Below, piece by piece: positions 61,548 through 64,000 of a stretch of 64,000 bases of DNA (its first letter is position 1; each line of letters opens with the position of its first letter). Origin of the DNA: UBA4736 sp002404015. Its GTDB lineage: Bacteria > Chloroflexota > Dormibacteria > Dormibacterales > Dormibacteraceae. A model generated the notes under the pieces. That model worked only from the letters and a program-made list of their open reading frames with translations, was not told the origin of the DNA and ran no database searches. The stretch is taken from positions 47,408 to 111,407 of the forward strand of contig DAIOCN010000006.1 in NCBI GenBank assembly GCA_036747295.1, read 5' to 3'. The position numbers and the translations under genes are program-made.

Positions 61548-62093
61548 ATGGACGATACCTCCGGGATCCCCGTCAACGTTCCGGCCACCACTCGGCGCAA
61601 CTTCATCGTCTGGTACCTGGCCGGCCTGCTGACGGCGACCGGGGTCGCGCTCATCGCACCCCTCCTGATCTTTATCTGGCCGCCGGACACCGCCACCAAG
61701 AAGGGCGATCTGACGGTCAAGCTGGACAAGACGCTGGGCTCCCTCAAGGACGGCGAAGCGGTCAGCTTCCAGTCTCCCAAGGAGACCGGCTTCCTGATGA
61801 AGGATGGTGGCGGTGACAACTTTCCCGGCAAGATCACTTTCGCCGGCTACGCGGTGAAGAATGGCGCCAATCTCACGGTCTTCTCCACCACCTGCTCCCA
61901 CCTCGGCTGCTCGGTCGCCATCAACCCGGCGGACCAGAGCCTTGACTGCCCCTGCCACGGTTCCCGCTTCCACCTGGACGGAACGGTGCTGCACGGACCC
62001 GCCACCGCCCCGCTCTCTCACCTGACCTGGAAGCAGGGCGCCAGCGACTCCGAGATCCTCGTTTACGGCGTCCAGCTGCCAGGAGTCGGGTAG
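61548..62093 (+). CDS. Rieske [2Fe-2S] protein of a cytochrome bc/b6f-type complex
   Basis: A 181-residue protein with a single N-terminal membrane anchor (FIVWYLAGLLTATGVALIAP) and a C-terminal Rieske domain; cluster ligands are in CSHLGC and CPCHGSRF. It passes electrons from quinol to a cytochrome c-type acceptor on the outer face. The gene is followed by the two cytochrome b halves within four bases and a one-base overlap. Confidence 0.95.
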   Translation: MDDTSGIPVNVPATTRRNFIVWYLAGLLTATGVALIAPLLIFIWPPDTATKKGDLTVKLDKTLGSLKDGEAVSFQSPKETGFLMKDGGGDNFPGKITFAGYAVKNGANLTVFSTTCSHLGCSVAINPADQSLDCPCHGSRFHLDGTVLHGPATAPLSHLTWKQGASDSEILVYGVQLPGVG

Positions 62094-62096
62094 GCA

Positions 62097-62792
62097 ATGG
62101 CGATCCCGCACCCCCGAGACGTCCAGGTCGCAGTGGTCGATTGGCTGGACCAGCGCTTCCCCTTCACCAGCACCGTCGACGAGGCGCTCTACCAGCGGGT
62201 CCCCAACTACGCCAACGCCTTCTACTACTGCTTCGGCGGGATGGTCTTCATCCTGATCGCCTTCCAGCTGCTGACCGGGATCTTCCTCAGCTTCTACTAC
62301 GTCCCCGACGCCTCCAGCGCGGCCGGCGACGCCCCGGCTTACACCAGCGTGCTGTTCATCATGAATCACGTCTACCTGGGCTGGCTGGTGCGCGGCGTCC
62401 ACTTCTGGTCGGCAAATCTCCTGGTCGTGATGGTGCTGCTCCACATGTGTCGCGTCTTCTGGACGGGCTCCTACCGGGCGCCCCGCGAGCTGAACTGGAT
62501 GGTCGGCGTCGTGATGCTCCTGATCGTGCTGCTGTTCTCGCTGACCGGGTACCTCCTGCCCTGGGACACCAAGGCCTACTGGGCGACCTCGGTTACGATC
62601 CAGATCGCCGCCTCGGCGCCCGTGCTGGGCGGGTTGATCCAGACCGTGGCCCAGGGCGGGCCCACGCTCGGACCGGGCACGCTGCAGCGCTTCTTCACGA
62701 TCCACGTCTTCATCCTCCCGGCCCTCATCACCCTGCTGATGTACGTCCACTTCCGGCTGATCCGGCGGCACGGAATCTCGGAGCCCATGTGA
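62097..62792 (+). CDS. cytochrome b, N-terminal (b6-like) subunit
   Basis: A 231-residue protein with four membrane helices. Haem ligands are the paired histidines in HFWSANLLVVMVLLH and in IHVFILPALITLLMYVH, each 14 residues apart as in cytochrome b6. GYLLPWDTKAYWAT is the conserved helix-C/cd-loop region. Split from the C-terminal half, as in b6f-type complexes. Confidence 0.95.
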   Translation: MAIPHPRDVQVAVVDWLDQRFPFTSTVDEALYQRVPNYANAFYYCFGGMVFILIAFQLLTGIFLSFYYVPDASSAAGDAPAYTSVLFIMNHVYLGWLVRGVHFWSANLLVVMVLLHMCRVFWTGSYRAPRELNWMVGVVMLLIVLLFSLTGYLLPWDTKAYWATSVTIQIAASAPVLGGLIQTVAQGGPTLGPGTLQRFFTIHVFILPALITLLMYVHFRLIRRHGISEPM

Positions 62793-63475
62793 TGGCCAAG
62801 AAAGCAGAGATCAGAAAGACCCAGTGGGACGGCCACCTCCGGGAGGGCCCCGGGGCCGCCTCCGCCACCCCGTTGATCATCGAAGCCCACTCGGGCGGCC
62901 ACCAGATCGAGCCGGAATACAAGCGGATGCCGATCGGGCCGGACCACATCCTCTACCCGGTGATGATCGGGTTGGCACTGTTCCCGATCCTGATGGGCTC
63001 GGCCGGCCACCACCTGGCCGACGACATGCCCGAGGACGAGACCCACCCCTTCTTCCCGGACCACTTCTGGCCCTACCCGATCATCATGGTGCTGCTGCTG
63101 CTGGCGGTCGGCATCTACTCCGCCCTCCTCGGCACCAACCTCCAGCTCGAGCAGTCGGCCAACCCGCGCGACGTCGTCCTGCCCCGACCCGACTGGTACT
63201 TCCTCTGGCTGTTCCAGATGCTGAAGCTCGGGCCGGAGCTGATCATGTCGCTGGTCGTGCCTCCGCTGATCATCGGCGGGCTGCTGCTGTGGCCGTTCAT
63301 CGACGGCGTCGGGGGCACCCGGCTGGCCCGGCGCCTGGGCTGGTCGTCCTGGCCCGTACCCGGCCGGAACGTCATCACCGGGACCCTCTGGCTGCTCTTC
63401 ATCTTCGGCCTGATCGTGGGCCTCACTCTGTGGGCGCTGACCGGGGTGACCATCCTGGGGATCTCGGGCGGCTGA
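62792..63475 (+). CDS. cytochrome b, C-terminal (subunit IV-like) subunit
   Basis: A 227-residue protein with three or four helices after a ~50-residue soluble N-terminus. The Qo-site motif is PDWY (RPDWYFLWLFQMLK) rather than PEWY; the Asp variant is known from menaquinol-oxidising complexes. The ATG overlaps the preceding TGA by one base. A short helix pair ends the protein at LWALTGVTILGISGG. Confidence 0.93.
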   Translation: MAKKAEIRKTQWDGHLREGPGAASATPLIIEAHSGGHQIEPEYKRMPIGPDHILYPVMIGLALFPILMGSAGHHLADDMPEDETHPFFPDHFWPYPIIMVLLLLAVGIYSALLGTNLQLEQSANPRDVVLPRPDWYFLWLFQMLKLGPELIMSLVVPPLIIGGLLLWPFIDGVGGTRLARRLGWSSWPVPGRNVITGTLWLLFIFGLIVGLTLWALTGVTILGISGG

Positions 63476-63756
63476 TCGGCTGGCTAATCCTGGGGCTGGT
63501 CGTCGGTGGGGCGTTGGGTTCGCTCGCCACCTGGTACCTCATGAGGCAATCCGCCGCTGCCCCCGCGCCGGCGAGGCCGCAGCCGGTGGTGCTGACCGCG
63601 CCCGAGGAGGCGGCGCCGGCCGCCGGTGACGACGTCCGCCAGGCGCTCGATGCGACGCGCGGCCTGCTGGACGAGCTCGAGAAGCGCTACCAGCTGCCCG
63701 GCGCCGAGGCCCCCAAGACCCCGCGCCGCAAGCCACGGCCGAAGCGTCCGTCTTAA
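63472..63756 (+). CDS. small single-pass membrane protein of the cytochrome operon
   Basis: A 94-residue protein, in frame from CTG 63472, which overlaps the preceding stop as CTGA. It gives (M)IGWLILGLVVGGALGSLATWY, one membrane segment, then an Ala/Pro linker, a helix (DDVRQALDATRGLLDELEKRY) and a very basic end. No ATG or GTG precedes the membrane segment; the first ATG (at 63541) would lose it. Function unknown; possibly an accessory or assembly factor. Confidence 0.62.
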   Translation: MIGWLILGLVVGGALGSLATWYLMRQSAAAPAPARPQPVVLTAPEEAAPAAGDDVRQALDATRGLLDELEKRYQLPGAEAPKTPRRKPRPKRPS

Positions 63757-63773
63757 AGTAGAGTCCGAGCGCT

Positions 63774-63807
63774 GCGCCGAGGCCCGGCTCCGCCGGGCCG
63801 CTTGAGT
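63774..63807. repeat. 34-base hairpin repeat, copy 1
   Basis: GCGCCGA followed by GGCCCGGC-TCC-GCCGGGCC hairpin and GCTTGAGT. The second copy (63867-63900) differs at one base. Confidence 0.75.
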
Positions 63808-63816
63808 TAGGGCCCG

Positions 63817-63842
63817 GGGGAGGAACCGCGAGGTTCTTCCCC
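63817..63842 (+). terminator. terminator-like hairpin after cytochrome operon
   Basis: GGGGAGGAACC and GGTTCTTCCCC pair over 11 bases with one G-U wobble and a GCGA (GNRA-type) loop. A short GTCTTAGTTAAT follows, without a strong T run. Confidence 0.6.
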
Positions 63843-63866
63843 GTCTTAGTTAATAGTCAAGATGCG

Positions 63867-63900
63867 GCGCCAAGGCCCGGCTCCGCCGGGCCGCTTGAGT
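63867..63900. repeat. 34-base hairpin repeat, copy 2
   Basis: Same unit as at 63774, 93 bases away, with one substitution in the first seven bases. The remaining 100 bases to the window end show no gene I can support. Confidence 0.75.
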
Positions 63901-64000
63901 CCGTCTTCCAATCACACCGCAACAAGGTGCCCACTCCAAAGGGAGGGGCGATTTCAAGGGATCAGCGCAACACCTGCTTGATCGGACTCCCTCGAGAGTA

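Noticed and set aside
63962..64000. Possible tail of a minus-strand transposase ending in IKQVLR
   Set aside because: Only twelve codons are visible and more than one frame is open, so no gene can be supported.

Overview
The window is a GC-rich, gene-dense bacterial chromosome segment with no rRNA, tRNA, prophage or CRISPR. The gene set (short-form HisG plus HisZ, an SBP-rich Liv transporter, a split cytochrome b with a Rieske protein, many secreted modular proteins, several apparently leaderless starts) suggests an uncultured soil lineage near Chloroflexota/Actinomycetota, for example Dormibacterota. That placement is inference; no marker gene here settles it.

Layout: 1-171 is the start of argC (minus), with an ArgR-like operator. 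224-5614 is a histidine operon hisZ-hisG-hisD-hisB-hisH-hisF-hisI (minus) that lacks hisA. 5665-6549 is an acidic-tailed TPR protein. 6652-13252 is a branched-chain amino-acid/amide ABC transporter (plus): two tandem lipoprotein receptors, a strong terminator, then livHMGF with a small repeat-like insert between livG and livF. 13383-26580 (minus) mixes a patatin, the methyl-cycle genes ahcY, apt and metK, nucleotide-sugar genes for UDP-glucuronate/UDP-xylose (ugd, UXS) and GDP-mannose (PMI-like cupin, phosphohexomutase, manC), a glycosyltransferase, a dienelactone hydrolase and a UGM-like flavoprotein.

26680-36478 (plus) holds four secreted proteins in tandem. Their heads are EXORDIUM-like, barrel-like hydrolase, GH18-like and M23, and each ends in exactly three copies of a ~130-residue module. 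Two more such proteins, an L,D-transpeptidase (44353-46536) and a C39-like peptidase (54410-56713), carry the same triplet at the N-terminus. These six proteins and 18 modules sit inside a surface-polysaccharide locus: Wzm/Wzt ABC exporter, six or more glycosyltransferases, a second UDP-sugar dehydrogenase, an epimerase, rmlABC, two methyltransferases, a WcaJ-like initiating transferase and a Wzx-like flippase. I infer that the locus builds a cell-surface glycan and that the triplet docks wall-active enzymes to the envelope; this is the strongest candidate for an undescribed system.

56828-58655 holds dinB and a DEDDh exonuclease. 61548-63756 is a Rieske/cytochrome b operon with a PDWY Qo motif, which suggests a menaquinol:acceptor complex. 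The last 240 bases contain two copies of a 34-base hairpin repeat and a terminator-like hairpin.

Two patterns cut across the window. Genes often overlap by four bases as NTGA, and three of these overlaps read CTGA, implying CUG starts. A GGCTAnAnT hexamer region recurs 6-10 bases before start codons, implying leaderless transcripts.
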